Source of the DNA: an uncultured Collinsella sp.
GTDB taxonomy: Bacteria; Actinomycetota; Coriobacteriia; Coriobacteriales; Coriobacteriaceae
Assembly: GCA_902478825.1 (NCBI GenBank)
Contig: CABSMK010000030.1
Span: 1 to 14,291, forward strand
Direction: 5' to 3'
DNA length: 14,291 nucleotides
The translations under genes were made by a program, and so were the position numbers. Below are positions 13,863 to 14,291 of this stretch, piece by piece (within the stretch, counting starts at the first letter, position 1; every line of letters begins with the position of its first letter). The notes beneath the pieces are model-generated. The model saw nothing but the letters and a program-made list of their open reading frames with translations, was not told the DNA's origin and did no database searches.

Positions 13863-14291
13863 ATGGCCGAACCCACGCTTTTGCCCGAGCGGCTTCAGTA
13901 CCGCCCGACCAAGATCGAGCTCGACGAGAGCATCGAGAAGGCCAAGGCGACCCTTCTTAAGAAGATCAAGCGCTCGGTGTACGTCTACCGTGTCGACTGC
14001 GGCGGCTGCAACGGCTGCGAGATCGAGATCTTCGGTTCCATCACGCCCGTCTTTGACGTCGAGCGCTTTGGCATCAAGGTCGTGCCCTCGCCCCGTCACG
14101 CCGATGTGCTGCTGTACACCGGCGCCGTGACGCGTGCCATGCGCATGCCGGCCCTGCGCGCGTTTGAGGCCGCACCCGATCCCAAGATCGTGGTGTCCTA
14201 TGGCGCGTGCGGCTGCACCGGCGGCATCTTCTACGACAACTACTGCGTCTGGGGCGGCACGGATAAGATTCTGCCGGTCGATGTCTACATC
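13863..14291 (+). CDS. hyfI: [NiFe]-hydrogenase small subunit HyfI, NuoB-like, truncated by window end
   Basis: The first 143 residues of the HycG/HyfI small subunit are present; the family is about 250 aa, and the frame is open at the window edge. It binds the proximal [4Fe-4S] cluster next to the NiFe site in HyfG and is the NuoB equivalent. Visible ligand region: C46-GG-C49-NG-C52-E (VDCGGCNGCEIEIFG), as in HycG. The GACGCTGGIF segment holds Cys116 and Cys118. The PGCPP motif that should carry the last ligand would follow just past the end. GGAGGAG at 13852-13858 precedes the ATG, 2 nt after the hyfH stop, so it belongs to the same operon. Confidence 0.93.
   Translation, partial: MAEPTLLPERLQYRPTKIELDESIEKAKATLLKKIKRSVYVYRVDCGGCNGCEIEIFGSITPVFDVERFGIKVVPSPRHADVLLYTGAVTRAMRMPALRAFEAAPDPKIVVSYGACGCTGGIFYDNYCVWGGTDKILPVDVYI

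Overview
The window carries a formate hydrogenlyase operon of the Hyf (hydrogenase-4, 'FHL-2') type from an anaerobic, high-GC bacterium. The GC-rich third codon positions, the near-complete Hyf gene order and a selenocysteine formate dehydrogenase fit a gut Coriobacteriia actinobacterium such as Collinsella. That placement is an inference from gene content and sequence style, not from a marker gene. Bases 3-36 are not biological: they match an Illumina Nextera (Tn5) adapter, so base 1 is a contig end with untrimmed adapter.

Layout. (1) 37-765, minus strand: a toxin-antitoxin pair, a RelB/DinJ-like antitoxin overlapping by 8 nt a PIN-domain toxin that runs into the adapter. (2) 766-1194: an AT-rich divergent intergenic region with several dyads, an 11-bp perfect palindrome and a strongly folded putative leader RNA. 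(3) 1195-14291, plus strand: one tightly packed operon in the order hydN-like ferredoxin, fdhF (formate dehydrogenase H, in-frame UGA for selenocysteine at 2205-2207), hyfA, hyfB, hyfC, hyfD, hyfE, hyfF, hyfG, hyfH and hyfI. The last gene is cut by the window end. The only sizeable gap inside the operon, between fdhF and hyfA, holds a 14-bp GC-rich hairpin followed by a T-rich stretch.

How it works together. FdhF oxidises formate to CO2 at a Mo-bisMGD/selenocysteine/[4Fe-4S] site. Electrons pass through the four-cluster ferredoxin subunits (HydN-like, HyfA) and HyfH to the small subunit HyfI, and then to the NiFe site in HyfG, where H2 is made. HyfB, HyfD and HyfF (antiporter/NuoL-M-N-like), HyfC (NuoH-like) and HyfE (NuoK-like) form the membrane arm, which in this family is thought to couple the reaction to ion translocation. 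No transcriptional regulator, formate channel, NiFe maturation gene or sel gene is visible in the window.

This is a known type of system. The parts that merit a second look are the regulatory DNA/RNA before hydN, the hairpin after fdhF, the C-terminal tails on FdhF and HyfH, and the adapter artefact.
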